DNA of 14,025 bases from Bacteroidales bacterium (GCA_016783865.1 JADHVS010000111.1:1-14025), one strand, 5' to 3'; shown: positions 1 through 8,075, counted from the first letter of the stretch. A program made the numbers and translations. Notes: generated from the letters alone by a model not told the origin.

Positions 1-1272
1 CTTGAATTCCACTTCACGAGAGGGGAATAACTGGATCAGGAAAGGATTATACCTCAACAATTCATTGCATGGAGTGAATGGAGAAACAACGGGGATATTT
101 TTATCTCTTCCATATTCTGCAAGCCGGATCAGGTTCAACTCATTTACCGGTCCGATGATAAGATCCAATTCGCTGACTTCCTCCATTTCAAGGATCTCCT
201 CCAAAATTTCAGGACTGCGTTCCGTATCATATACATTCAGGTTGATGGATATCCCTTTGTTGCGGAGTGAATCCAGGGCCAGTAATGCCCCCTGGTAGAA
301 GTCAAGGTATCCTATTATCCTTGGATTTAATGGGGATTTCTCTGCTTCTTCTTCCTGTTCCTCTTTCGGATCGGTTAATATCAACTCCCCTTCCTCATCG
401 ACCCGGGCCGTATCAAGATATTCATCCCAGTGCAATAGTAATGGCAGAAATAATCCAACATTTAGTTCAGCAGGAGGATTGGTATCAATCGAATCTTTCA
501 TTAGTTCATAATGCATATACCAGCGGCTGGTATCGATATATACAAGTGTTGTATCGTACAACACCATGGTGGTATCTGTCCCTGTCAAAGCATCAGCAGG
601 CCGGATAGAATCACTTTCATCAACTTCCTCTTTCCTGGGTATTTTTATATACTCATCATATTTCAGTTCACCCCACTGTAATTCAGGATTAAGGGCTTTT
701 ATCTCATCTACGGTTACCCCATAGAAAACCGACAAACTGTATAATGTTTCACCCTTCTGAACATAATGGTAATGGTAGTCCTCTGTAGAAAATCTTCCTT
801 GCTCCTGGCCTTTAAAGTCCTTGGGTATTTTAATTACCTGGTTAATCTGAAGATCACTGTATTCAACCTCAGGATTGTACTGTTCGATGATCTCGACAGG
901 AACACCGTATTTCTTTGACAGGAAATAGAGGGTTTCACCTACCTGGATCACATGATAATGAAAGTCATCGGTGGATTTTATCGTGATCTCTTCAGTTTGA
1001 ACCGGATTTGCAGGTATTTTCAGGACCATACCAACTACCAATCCATGAAAAACGTCAGGATTCTCCAGGGCAATGTTTTTCTCTGATATACCATAAGCCA
1101 GACTGATGGACTCGAGGGTCTCCTTTTCCTTGACAACATGGATATAATAAACCTCACCCTCAAGAAGGATTTTATCTTTCGACCTTTTGACAGTTTCCCC
1201 GGTATCCTGAGAAAATCCTGAACCAATAAGTGAGATGGATAATACAAATATGTACAGTAACCTGTAAAACAC
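1..1272 (-). CDS. LysM-domain protein with periplasmic-binding-like domain (partial, runs off left edge)
   Basis: An open frame runs from a GTG at 1272 to the window edge without a stop, giving 424 visible residues. An in-frame TAA lies two codons upstream, which fixes the start at or near this GTG. Residues 1-22 form a signal peptide with a hydrophobic core and a likely cleavage near GFSQ, so the protein is probably exported. Three LysM modules follow at about 42-87, 106-150 and 168-212; the second and third carry the motif GETLY and end in IKIP. LysM modules bind peptidoglycan glycan chains. From about residue 270 the sequence (GLFLPLL, FYQGALLALDSL, DLIIGP, IPVVSPFTP) resembles a type 1 periplasmic-binding fold. 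It lies 49 bases downstream of purC in the same direction and probably shares its transcript. The function of the combined protein is not known to me; a cell-wall-anchored binding or sensing role is inference. The C-terminus is outside the window. Confidence 0.85.
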   Translation of the reverse strand, partial: MFYRLLYIFVLSISLIGSGFSQDTGETVKRSKDKILLEGEVYYIHVVKEKETLESISLAYGISEKNIALENPDVFHGLVVGMVLKIPANPVQTEEITIKSTDDFHYHVIQVGETLYFLSKKYGVPVEIIEQYNPEVEYSDLQINQVIKIPKDFKGQEQGRFSTEDYHYHYVQKGETLYSLSVFYGVTVDEIKALNPELQWGELKYDEYIKIPRKEEVDESDSIRPADALTGTDTTMVLYDTTLVYIDTSRWYMHYELMKDSIDTNPPAELNVGLFLPLLLHWDEYLDTARVDEEGELILTDPKEEQEEEAEKSPLNPRIIGYLDFYQGALLALDSLRNKGISINLNVYDTERSPEILEEILEMEEVSELDLIIGPVNELNLIRLAEYGRDKNIPVVSPFTPCNELLRYNPFLIQLFPSREVEFK

Positions 1273-1321
1273 AATTTATTATTTGGTCCCGTAATATAAC
1301 GGTTTGATCCTGCTAATGATT

Positions 1322-2281
1322 TTAGATGGAGGACAGAAAATTATTAATATTAGCCTCAATACGGTCCAGGATCTTTGATGTATTACCCTTAACAAAATCT
1401 TCCCCGGTGATCATCTCGTACAATTCAATATATCTGTCAGATACCTCATTTACAAATGCATCAGGCATTTCAGGCATCTGCTGACCATCTTTCCCCTGGA
1501 AGTTCCTGTCCATCAACCATTCCCGGACAAATTCTTTTGACAGCTGTTTTTGCTGCTCTCCTTTTTGCTGCCGCTCCTCATAACCATCGGCATAGAAATA
1601 GCGCGATGAATCAGGTGTGTGGATCTCATCGATAAGGTAAATCTTATCATCCTTAAGACCGAATTCATATTTTGTATCGACAAGAATCAATCCTTTTTCA
1701 GCAGCAACCTCGGAACCTCTCTGGTACACCTTTCTGGTATAATCTTCAAGCTTCTCATAATGGGCCTGTGATACCAGTCCGGTGGCAATGATATCTTCTT
1801 TTGAGATATCCTCGTCGTGTCCCTCTTCTGCCTTGGTTGCCGGCGTAACGATCGGTTCCGGAAAGCGGTCATGCTCCTTCATTCCTTCAGGAAGTGGTAC
1901 CCCGCACATCTCCCGGTTACCTGCCTTATAAACCCTCCAGGCATGTCCTGTTAGATATCCCCTGATCACCATCTCTACTCTGAAAGGTTCACAAATGATG
2001 CCCACGGTCACATTTGGATCCGGAGAAGCAATTTTCCAATTCGGGACGATATCTTGTGTCAGATCCAGAAATCGTGTAGCTATCTGATTGAGCACCTGTC
2101 CTTTATAGGGAATTCCCCGCGGTAGGATCACATCAAATGCAGATATTCTGTCGGTTACAACCATTGCAAGATACTGGTTGCTGAAATTATATACATCCCT
2201 GACTTTGCCATGGTATACTCCTGTCTGACCGGGAAAGTTAAAGTTTGTTCTGGTTATTGATTCCGTCATCTTATTATACAT
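1322..2281 (-). CDS. purC: Phosphoribosylaminoimidazole-succinocarboxamide synthase (SAICAR synthetase)
   Basis: Cytosolic enzyme of de novo purine synthesis. It joins CAIR and aspartate using ATP to give SAICAR. The 319-residue product shows the family hallmarks in order: HGKVRDVY near the N-terminus (nucleotide-binding region), TDRISAFDV, the RGYLTGHAW segment, DTKYEFG and [14 protein letters not shown]. The length fits the roughly 310-residue form common in Bacteroidota. The start at 2281 gives MYNKMTES; a second ATG four codons later (2269) is equally plausible because neither has a clear Shine-Dalgarno. It sits 29 bases downstream of phoH and 49 bases upstream of the LysM gene, all on the same strand, so it is probably read from the phoH promoter. 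No residue looks abnormal. Confidence 0.97.
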   Translation of the reverse strand: MYNKMTESITRTNFNFPGQTGVYHGKVRDVYNFSNQYLAMVVTDRISAFDVILPRGIPYKGQVLNQIATRFLDLTQDIVPNWKIASPDPNVTVGIICEPFRVEMVIRGYLTGHAWRVYKAGNREMCGVPLPEGMKEHDRFPEPIVTPATKAEEGHDEDISKEDIIATGLVSQAHYEKLEDYTRKVYQRGSEVAAEKGLILVDTKYEFGLKDDKIYLIDEIHTPDSSRYFYADGYEERQQKGEQQKQLSKEFVREWLMDRNFQGKDGQQMPEMPDAFVNEVSDRYIELYEMITGEDFVKGNTSKILDRIEANINNFLSSI

Positions 2282-2310
2282 TTAAATTGATATGGATGAA
2301 AAATAGTGTT

Positions 2311-3255
2311 TTATTTTAATTTTTTGTAAGCTTCAACTATATATTTTACAAGTTTGTGTCTGACAATATCTCTTTCATCGAAATATACTACGGAGATTCC
2401 TTCAATATCTTCAAATAAAGGCAACGCTTTCAGTAAACCACAATCATTTGCATTCGGAAGATCGATCTGTGTAATGTCACCAGTGACAATGAACTTTGCA
2501 TTTTTACCCATCCTTGTCAGGAACATTTTCAATTGGTTTGTAGTGGCATTTTGTGCTTCATCCAGAATAACAAAGGCATGGTCCAGTGTCCTGCCGCGCA
2601 TATAAGCAAGGGGGGCAATCTGTATTGTAGATTCCTCCAGGAAGGTTTTAAGCTTCCTGGATGGGATCATATCGTTAAGGGCATCATACAAGGGTTGAAG
2701 ATAGGGATCCAGTTTTTCCTTGAAATCACCTGGCAGGAAACCCAGCCTCTCCCCCGCTTCTACAGCAGGCCTTGTAAGTACAATTCTTTTGATCTCCCTG
2801 TACTTCAATGCCCTGACAGCCAGGGCAATGGCCGTATAAGTTTTTCCGGTACCAGCAGGTCCGATGGCAAATACAAGGTCATTCCCGATGCTTTCTTCCA
2901 CAAACTTTTTCTGGTTGACTGTCCGTGCCCGTATAGGCTTACCATTTTCGCCATAAAGTATAACTTCCTGGATCTTCTCCTGGTTTTGCATAACTTCCAG
3001 GCCATTGCCATGAAGCAGGTCATCCAACTGCTGCTCATCCACTTCATCCGTCTTTTGGAGGTAATCGATCAGCATTCCAAGGATTTCTTCGAAGGCCTGC
3101 ATATCCTTCTCTACTCCCTTTATTATCAACTCGTTACCCCTCGACACAAACTTAAGTTTAGGAAAACTTCCCACTATTTTATCGTACCGGGAATTGTTAA
3201 TTCCGAACAATTTTACCGGATCAACACCTTCCAAATATATTTTCTTTTCAATCAT
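2311..3255 (-). CDS. phoH: PhoH-family ATPase
   Basis: PhoH-like P-loop ATPase of the helicase-related group. Members are linked to RNA metabolism and stress in bacteria, but the exact substrate is unsettled. With the start at 3255 (MIEKKIYLEG) the protein has 314 residues, the usual length. A longer reading from 3321 adds 22 residues that overlap the promoter region and do not resemble the family. An N-terminal nucleic-acid-binding-like region (about 1-90) is followed by the PhoH ATPase domain: Walker A GPAGTGKT at about 132-139, TRPAVEAGERLGFLPGD, and Walker B VILDEAQN at about 229-236 followed by TTNQLKMFLTRMG. It is divergent from the SAM hydrolase gene across 98 bases and is followed closely by purC. 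Confidence 0.93.
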   Translation of the reverse strand: MIEKKIYLEGVDPVKLFGINNSRYDKIVGSFPKLKFVSRGNELIIKGVEKDMQAFEEILGMLIDYLQKTDEVDEQQLDDLLHGNGLEVMQNQEKIQEVILYGENGKPIRARTVNQKKFVEESIGNDLVFAIGPAGTGKTYTAIALAVRALKYREIKRIVLTRPAVEAGERLGFLPGDFKEKLDPYLQPLYDALNDMIPSRKLKTFLEESTIQIAPLAYMRGRTLDHAFVILDEAQNATTNQLKMFLTRMGKNAKFIVTGDITQIDLPNANDCGLLKALPLFEDIEGISVVYFDERDIVRHKLVKYIVEAYKKLK

Positions 3256-3276
3256 AATTTGTCCGTAAATATTATT

Positions 3277-3284
3277 TACTTTTG
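3277..3284 (+). promoter_or_regulatory. Candidate -7 box for the SAM hydrolase / mazG unit
   Basis: TACTTTTG matches TAnnTTTG exactly and lies about 70 bases before the ATG at 3354. The best upstream TTG (3259-3261) is only 15 bases away, shorter than usual, so the -33 element is unconvincing. It sits beside the candidate phoH promoter on the other strand, so the two may interfere. Confidence 0.3.
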
Positions 3285-3291
3285 GAAAGTA

Positions 3292-3321
3292 CAAAATAAA
3301 TCGATTTTTTTCAGTTTTCAA
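3292..3321 (-). promoter_or_regulatory. Candidate Bacteroidota-type promoter for phoH
   Basis: On the minus strand a TTG (3321-3319) is separated by 20 bases from TATTTTG (3298-3292). This is close to the Bacteroidota primary sigma pattern of a -33 TTG and a -7 TAnnTTTG, with one spacer base missing in the -7 box. Transcription would start near 3285, about 30 bases before the phoH ATG at 3255. The short leader supports the 3255 start over the upstream one. The assignment is from pattern only. Confidence 0.35.
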
Positions 3322-3353
3322 TCATCAATTCTTTTCACTGTCCTTATCTTGAT

Positions 3354-4130
3354 ATGCCAATCATTACTCTGACAACTGACTGGAATGCATATGATTATTA
3401 TTTAGGTACTATCAAGGGTAGAATACTAAGTCGTTGTCCGGATACTCAAATTGTTGATATTAGTCACCAGATAGCTTCATTTAACATCAACCAGGCAGCC
3501 TTTATCCTCAGAAATTCCTATACCAGTTTTCCGGCCGGAAGTATCCATATTATTGGTGTCAATACTGAAGGAGGTAAAAACAGGCCATTCCTGATAGCAT
3601 ATTATGACAAGCACTATTTTATTGGCACAGATAATGGAATATTCGGTTTACTTTTTATAAAAGACCCGGATAGTGTTTATTCCATTAAAACCAAAGGCGA
3701 GATCACAAGTTTCAGCTATCATGCCGTATTTGCAGAAACTGCCTGCAAGCTGATAAACGGAGAAAAGCTTGCTTCACTTGGGACCCAGGTAGAGGAATGG
3801 CAGAAAAGAGTCCCTATTCGTGCTGCCATCGAAGAGTCGGTGATCAATGGTAGTGTGATCTATATTGATTCTTTCAGGAATGCCATAACCAATATATCTA
3901 AAGAACTTTTCGACCGGATCGGGAAAAAAAGACAATTTGAAATATTTGTTCAAAGCAATCATTACAAGATAACCAGGATTAACAAATATTACCACGAAAC
4001 AAGTCCGGGCGAGATACTCGCCTTGTTTAACTCAGTTGGTCTGCTGGAAATCGCTATTAGCAATGGCAACGCTGCCGATCTGTTAAACCTTTCTTCCAAT
4101 TCGGTCATTCGTATAAAATTTATTGATTAA
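3354..4130 (+). CDS. SAM hydroxide adenosyltransferase / SAM hydrolase (DUF62 family)
   Basis: A 258-residue DUF62-family protein. Characterised relatives hydrolyse S-adenosylmethionine to adenosine and methionine using water, and are related to the SAM-dependent fluorinase and chlorinase. The N-terminal domain begins ITLTTDWNAYDYYLGTIKG, with the conserved Asp of the TD(F/W) motif, and continues with IVDISHQI, AAFILRN, FPAGSIHIIGVN and FIGTDNGIFGL. The C-terminal beta-barrel domain has YIDSFRNAITNI, corresponding to the family's D-x-F-G-N-x-x-T-N-I but with Arg where Gly is usual. Halogenase activity is unlikely because most members, including ordinary housekeeping copies in Bacteroidota, are hydrolases. 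mazG begins one base after its stop, so the two are very likely co-translated. Confidence 0.92.
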   Translation: MPIITLTTDWNAYDYYLGTIKGRILSRCPDTQIVDISHQIASFNINQAAFILRNSYTSFPAGSIHIIGVNTEGGKNRPFLIAYYDKHYFIGTDNGIFGLLFIKDPDSVYSIKTKGEITSFSYHAVFAETACKLINGEKLASLGTQVEEWQKRVPIRAAIEESVINGSVIYIDSFRNAITNISKELFDRIGKKRQFEIFVQSNHYKITRINKYYHETSPGEILALFNSVGLLEIAISNGNAADLLNLSSNSVIRIKFID

Positions 4131-4131
4131 C

Positions 4132-4905
4132 ATGAACACTTTGGATGAGAAATTAGCAGCTTTCAGGAGATTGCTGGAGATCATGGATGAGCTCAGGGAA
4201 AAATGTCCCTGGGACCAGAAACAGACCAACGACACGCTTAGAAATCTGACCATTGAAGAGACCTATGAGCTGGCCGATGCCATTCTGGAAAAAAGTGATG
4301 ATGATATAAAACAAGAATTGGGCGACCTCCTGCTTCATATAGTTTTTTATGCCAGGATAGGATCAGAAAAGGAGCAGTTCGATATTGCGGATATTATTAA
4401 TGCACTTAATGAAAAGCTAATATTCCGGCATCCTCATGTATTTGGGGATGTCCAGGTTAACGACCAGGAAGATGTAAAGAAAAACTGGGAGGAGCTAAAA
4501 ATGAGGGAAGGAAGAACTGTACTGGGTGGGGTTCCCGGTTCCCTGCCAGCCATGATCAAATCAAACAGGATCCAGGAAAAGGTAAAGGCCGTTGGATTCG
4601 ACTGGGAGAGGAAGGATCAGATCTGGGATAAAGTAAGCGAAGAATTATCTGAACTTAAAGAGGAGGTCAAAAACGGTGATAGAGGAAAGATCGAGTCGGA
4701 ATTTGGTGACCTGTTATTCTCTGTTATCAATGCAGCCAGGCTTTATGGTATAGACCCGGAAACTGCACTGGAAAAAACTAATAAGAAATTCATAAAAAGA
4801 TTTAATTACCTGGAGAAAAGCACACTCTCAAATGGGCAACTCTTGAAGGATATGTCGCTCGATGAAATGAATGAGATCTGGGAACAAGCCAAAGAATATG
4901 ATTGA
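4132..4905 (+). CDS. mazG: Nucleoside triphosphate pyrophosphohydrolase MazG (two-domain)
   Basis: Cytosolic all-alpha NTP pyrophosphatase that converts (d)NTPs to NMPs plus pyrophosphate, cleaning noncanonical nucleotides; in E. coli it also lowers ppGpp. The start is the ATG at 4132, one base after the preceding stop, giving 257 residues; a TTG nine bases earlier is in frame but less likely. The first MazG domain has LREKCPWDQKQT, then EETYELADAI and KQELGDLLLHIVFYARI, the EExxE...ExxD magnesium-binding pattern. The second domain has EELSELKEEV and ESEFGDLLFSVINAARL, again with the acidic pairs. The full-length two-domain layout matches E. coli MazG and differs from short phage or integron forms. 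Pairing with the SAM hydrolase suggests a small nucleotide-housekeeping unit, which is inference. Confidence 0.96.
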   Translation: MNTLDEKLAAFRRLLEIMDELREKCPWDQKQTNDTLRNLTIEETYELADAILEKSDDDIKQELGDLLLHIVFYARIGSEKEQFDIADIINALNEKLIFRHPHVFGDVQVNDQEDVKKNWEELKMREGRTVLGGVPGSLPAMIKSNRIQEKVKAVGFDWERKDQIWDKVSEELSELKEEVKNGDRGKIESEFGDLLFSVINAARLYGIDPETALEKTNKKFIKRFNYLEKSTLSNGQLLKDMSLDEMNEIWEQAKEYD

Positions 4906-4975
4906 TGAACACCGAACATGGATTTTTGATTTAAGAAGTTCACAAATCATATATCAGGGATCCTTGTTGGTAATT

Positions 4976-5015
4976 CGATTCGATTCACGATTCACGATTC
5001 ACGATTCACGATTTA
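4976..5015. repeat. Heptamer tandem array CGATTCA, overlapping the DUF5606 stop codon
   Basis: Four exact copies of CGATTCA (4981-5008) are flanked by a shortened copy CGATT (4976-4980) and a variant CGATTTA (5009-5015). On the minus strand the unit reads TGAATCG, and the stop of the DUF5606 gene (5008-5006) is the TGA of one unit. The array lies at the convergent end of mazG and the DUF5606 gene; the remaining 70 bases after mazG show no strong hairpin. Confidence 0.93.
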
Positions 5016-5587
5016 CTGCCAGCCTCTTCGAACTTCAGTAGATCAAATTGAATTAGCAGATTATACCAATGAACAACCTTCTTAATGTCTGAAACATACA
5101 CCCTTTCGCGGTTGTAATCGGGCAATACTTCCTCAAAATAGCTTTTCAGCTTTGCCGGATCTGATTTATGGTCGATACAGGGTTTGCCGCCTTCCTTGCC
5201 AAAGATTTTCTTCATCACCTCTACCAGTTTGATCTCCTCATCATCTGTAAATATAGCTATGTCTTCCAGTGAACTAACCTTCATTGTTGCAAATGCCTGT
5301 ATCCTTTTTTTGGTTTCCAGATTTTCCACAATGATACCATTCCTGGCCTTGGATATGAATTTAAACAAACCACCATGTCCTGAAATCGACATAATGTCTT
5401 TCAGTACAGATTCCTTCTCATCCTGCTTCTCTTCTTTCTTATCCTGGCTTTCCCCGGCCTGGGCTTCCTTTTTCACCTCTTTCTCCTTCTGGCCGGCAGA
5501 TGCTTTCTTTGTTGCCTTTACTTTCGCTGGCTGATTCTTTGTCTTTTGCTCTTTAGCTTTATCCTTTTCTTCGTTTGCCATATGCAA
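5006..5587 (-). CDS. DUF5606 domain protein with charged N-terminal extension
   Basis: A 193-residue protein of unknown function. Residues from about 61 onward (VLKDIMSISGHGGLFKFIS, IAIFTDDEEIKL, LPDYNRERVYVSDIKKVVHWYNLL) match my memory of the DUF5606 family, found across Bacteroidota in the coaE neighbourhood. The first 60 residues are almost entirely Lys, Glu, Gln, Ala and Asp, a low-complexity and probably disordered extension that the short members of the family lack. The start may be the ATG at 5587 or the one at 5581 (MANEEK). No signal peptide or membrane segment is visible, so it is probably cytosolic. The C-terminus ends KS and the stop codon is supplied by a heptamer repeat. It is the last gene of the nusB-to-coaE group. 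Confidence 0.85.
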   Translation of the reverse strand: MHMANEEKDKAKEQKTKNQPAKVKATKKASAGQKEKEVKKEAQAGESQDKKEEKQDEKESVLKDIMSISGHGGLFKFISKARNGIIVENLETKKRIQAFATMKVSSLEDIAIFTDDEEIKLVEVMKKIFGKEGGKPCIDHKSDPAKLKSYFEEVLPDYNRERVYVSDIKKVVHWYNLLIQFDLLKFEEAGSKS

Positions 5588-5659
5588 ATAATTTTTATAA
5601 TTCTGCCACTAAAATATGAAAAACATATTTATGATGAATAAAAGATAACATAAGAATAC

Positions 5660-6379
5660 TTAATTCATACCACGCTCTTTCTTAATATTCTCATAGGCTT
5701 CACTCAGTTTCTGGAATTTCTCTTTGGCAGCATTCCTGAATTCTTCACCCAGGTAACTAACCTTATCCGGATGGTATTTGGTAGCCATTTTTCGATAAGC
5801 CTTTTTAACCTCTTCGTCCGTGGCCGACTTATCGATCTCCAGTATTTTATAGGATGAATCTGTATCCTCATAGAACATCGATTGGATTGAATCCATGTCC
5901 TTTTGCGACACTCCCATGTACCCGGCGATGGCCCTGATTACCTTCAATTCTTCCGGATGAACCTTTCCATCTGCTTGTGAAATACCATATATGAAATGCA
6001 ATAACTGTAACCTGGATGGATAATCCAGCTTCTGCTTTATTTGTGTGGACACATCTCTCAGGGGTATTTGCTGGTTCAGAATATCTCTCAGCATGATCAT
6101 GGCTTCCTGGGCCTGAGCCTCACCAAAACTTTGGACAAAGTATTTCTTCACATATTCGAGTTCAGATTTCAATACTTTCCCATCCGCTTTCATCACGGCT
6201 GCCACCAGGACCAGTAAACTGACAGCAAAATCACCTCGTGTGGTTCGACCGCCGGCCATTCTTTCCTGTGCACCAGACTGATCAAATACCGATCCAACAA
6301 AAAAACCTAATAATCCTCCAAGAGGGCCTAATAAAGCCCAACCTAATCCCCCTCCTATCCATTTACCATATTTTGCCAT
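5660..6379 (-). CDS. TerB-like and DnaJ-domain protein (DjlA-like co-chaperone)
   Basis: A 239-residue protein. Residues 8-31 are a glycine-rich hydrophobic stretch (IGGGLGWALLGPLGGLLGFF) that probably inserts in the inner membrane. A TerB-like helical domain spans about 50-165 (FAVSLLVLVAAVMKADGKV, YGISQADGKVHPEEL, with paired acidic ADGK motifs). A J domain occupies about 176-236 with the essential HPD at 203-205 (KYHPDK), so it can stimulate a DnaK-type ATPase. This layout is that of DjlA. It lies 79 bases downstream of coaE, a gap filled with two different heptamer arrays. Its role in this organism is inferred only from the family. Confidence 0.92.
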   Translation of the reverse strand: MAKYGKWIGGGLGWALLGPLGGLLGFFVGSVFDQSGAQERMAGGRTTRGDFAVSLLVLVAAVMKADGKVLKSELEYVKKYFVQSFGEAQAQEAMIMLRDILNQQIPLRDVSTQIKQKLDYPSRLQLLHFIYGISQADGKVHPEELKVIRAIAGYMGVSQKDMDSIQSMFYEDTDSSYKILEIDKSATDEEVKKAYRKMATKYHPDKVSYLGEEFRNAAKEKFQKLSEAYENIKKERGMN

Positions 6380-6393
6380 AATTTAGTTTTTAG

Positions 6394-6428
6394 TTCCTGG
6401 TTCCTGGTTCCTGGTTCCTGGTTCCTGG
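6394..6428. repeat. Heptamer tandem array TTCCTGG
   Basis: Five exact copies of TTCCTGG in tandem. It lies 15 bases upstream of the DnaJ-type gene start (minus strand) and five bases from the CGATTCA array, so it would sit in the leader or intercistronic RNA. The unit contains no stop codon on either strand, unlike its neighbour. Confidence 0.95.
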
Positions 6429-6433
6429 TCTTC

Positions 6434-6479
6434 CGATTCACGATTCACGATTCACGATTCACGATTCACGATTCACGAT
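6434..6479. repeat. Heptamer tandem array CGATTCA, extending into the 3' end of coaE
   Basis: Six exact copies of CGATTCA (6434-6475) plus a partial CGAT. The array covers the coaE stop codon (6461-6459) and encodes its last residues (about IVNRES). Same unit and same phase relative to the stop as the array at 4976-5015. Confidence 0.95.
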
Positions 6480-7049
6480 CCTATTATGAATCTGAAGCAC
6501 TTGTGGTATAACAAGTTTTGTACCGTCATTCATGATTACTGCATCCGCCCTGTTATTTCTTTCCTCTTCGCTGACCTGATTCTTCATTCGCTGAATGACA
6601 TCATCTTTCGTAACCTGATCTCTTTCCATTACCCTGGAAATTCTTAACTCTTCTGGTGATGAGACAGTTATAACCAGATCAAAACGTTTGATTTGGCCAG
6701 ATTCCAGTAAAACAGCAGCTTCTTCAATAAGATATTTATAGTCTACCTGCTCCTCAACCCAGTGGTCAAACCGTTTTCTTACAGCAGGATGTACAATGGA
6801 ATTCAGGTATTTTAATGAACTTTTGTCATGAAATACTATAGAAGCCAGTCTTTTCCTGTCAAGGTTTCCATCAATATAAATATTCTTACCAAAATGATGT
6901 ATTAAACTCCTGCAGACAGCAGGATCTTCGTCCATCAATTTCCGGGCTTCCAGATCGGCATAGAAAACAGGGACCCCAAATATTTCGAAAATATTACATA
7001 TCAGCGTTTTACCACTACCTATTCCACCGGTTAAACCAACTTTAAACAT
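6459..7049 (-). CDS. coaE: Dephospho-CoA kinase
   Basis: Final enzyme of coenzyme A synthesis; phosphorylates the 3'-hydroxyl of dephospho-CoA using ATP, in the cytosol. The 196-residue protein starts MFKVGLTGGIGSGKT, with the P-loop at residues 8-15. DLEARKLMDEDP (Asp of the substrate site), the region LNSIVHPAVRKRFDHW, then IEEAAVLLESG, DLVITV and the RVMERD segment follow in family order. Length is typical. The ATG directly abuts the TAA of the YbbR-like gene, so translation is probably coupled. The C-terminal residues RIVNRES are encoded by the heptamer array and look like a repeat-derived tail rather than family sequence. Confidence 0.97.
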   Translation of the reverse strand: MFKVGLTGGIGSGKTLICNIFEIFGVPVFYADLEARKLMDEDPAVCRSLIHHFGKNIYIDGNLDRKRLASIVFHDKSSLKYLNSIVHPAVRKRFDHWVEEQVDYKYLIEEAAVLLESGQIKRFDLVITVSSPEELRISRVMERDQVTKDDVIQRMKNQVSEEERNNRADAVIMNDGTKLVIPQVLQIHNRIVNRES

Positions 7050-8075
7050 TTATTTTTCGAGAATGTATTCGACGTTTTTGGGGTAGTACAGAATGGCTTT
7101 GACAAATTCCGGAGATTTGACCAAATTTACCTGTAGTTTGGTTCCAATATTATTCTCTATTGACAGAAAATCAGCTTCGGCCCTGAACATATGTTGATTG
7201 ATATTTCCGTAGTCACTCAAACCTACCAGGTAAGTAATTTCCACGCTCCCCGGAAAAGTCTTGATATTAAGGGAATCTGGCACATTAATAACCTCTATAG
7301 GCACACTGAATGAAGCTTCAGTATACTTATCCACGGGTACATTTACACTCACTTCAGATATGCTGTAAGTTAAATTAAACGCCTGGTTCAGTTTTATAGT
7401 CTTATTGATGGAGGTATTAACTCCGGTAAAAACAGCAGGTTCAGTCAGAATGAATTTGAGGGTGTCCAGAACGGAAGCCGGTCCGGACACAAGAATGGAA
7501 TCGGGTTGAAGGACCACCGGGCCAACCTGCATAAATTGCTTTTGAAATTCAACCTGGATATCCGGATGAATGGTAATCCATTTATTCACCTTATCGGCAA
7601 ATCGAAAAACCAGCGTATCCGGACTGATGGAGAGAATTTCAATTTCCGAAGTCATCTGCTGCTGAATCTTCTCTTTTGCAAATTCGGTCAAAATGTATAC
7701 ATAAGATGCTGATTTCCCGGGAACGGTATTCAGGGAAAAGGAATTGACATCAAACACGATGGGTGCCAAACGAGCCTTTAGCTTATATTTTAGCAACGTA
7801 TACCCCTGGGATTTTACATTCATCTGAAGCCGCACAGGCATATCATTGATTAAGGCTTTACCCTCCGGGAAGCGGATAAAACTGACCGGATAATACAAAT
7901 CCGTATTGTATTCCTTGTTCAGTGCAGTTAAAAACCACAAAATTACAGAGAGTAGTAAAAAAAAGAAAAAAATCAGTAATCTCCCATTCAAGGTGACCTT
8001 TCGGGAAATATTTTTATTTTTACCTATTCCCGATAATAATATTTCTTTTAATCTCCTTTCGGGACGTTTCTGCAT
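7050..8075 (-). CDS. YbbR-like / CdaR-family membrane-anchored protein
   Basis: A 341-residue protein with a basic N-terminal tail (about 1-30), one membrane segment at about 33-52 (LLIFFFFLLLSVILWFLTAL) and a long extracytoplasmic part. The latter shows repeated beta-rich YbbR modules (for example YPVSFIRFPEG, PDSILVSGPASVLDTL, FSVPIEVINVPDSLNI). In Firmicutes YbbR (CdaR) regulates the diadenylate cyclase CdaA; no cdaA gene is in this window, so that role is not shown here. In Bacteroidota a YbbR-like protein commonly lies between yajC and coaE, as here. It is 41 bases after yajC and its stop touches the coaE start. No catalytic residues are expected. Confidence 0.88.
   Translation of the reverse strand: MQKRPERRLKEILLSGIGKNKNISRKVTLNGRLLIFFFFLLLSVILWFLTALNKEYNTDLYYPVSFIRFPEGKALINDMPVRLQMNVKSQGYTLLKYKLKARLAPIVFDVNSFSLNTVPGKSASYVYILTEFAKEKIQQQMTSEIEILSISPDTLVFRFADKVNKWITIHPDIQVEFQKQFMQVGPVVLQPDSILVSGPASVLDTLKFILTEPAVFTGVNTSINKTIKLNQAFNLTYSISEVSVNVPVDKYTEASFSVPIEVINVPDSLNIKTFPGSVEITYLVGLSDYGNINQHMFRAEADFLSIENNIGTKLQVNLVKSPEFVKAILYYPKNVEYILEK

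Noticed and set aside
2..608. Two plus-strand ORFs in the first 600 bases
   Set aside because: They are shadows of the open minus-strand frame with LysM and binding-protein motifs.
1035..1274. 79-codon minus-strand ORF near the LysM start
   Set aside because: It is out of frame with the signal peptide and LysM repeats, which form one uninterrupted reading from the GTG at 1272.
1288..1304. Small inverted repeat CCGT/ACGG between purC and the LysM gene
   Set aside because: Only four flanking pairs with mismatches inside; too weak to call.
2533..3372. 279-codon plus-strand ORF opposite phoH
   Set aside because: The antisense phoH frame has all family motifs; the plus-strand product has no recognisable pattern and overlaps the promoter region.
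3354..4130. SAM-dependent chlorinase or fluorinase, implying halogenated product synthesis
   Set aside because: Most DUF62 members are SAM hydrolases, and the neighbours (mazG, phoH, purC) are housekeeping genes.
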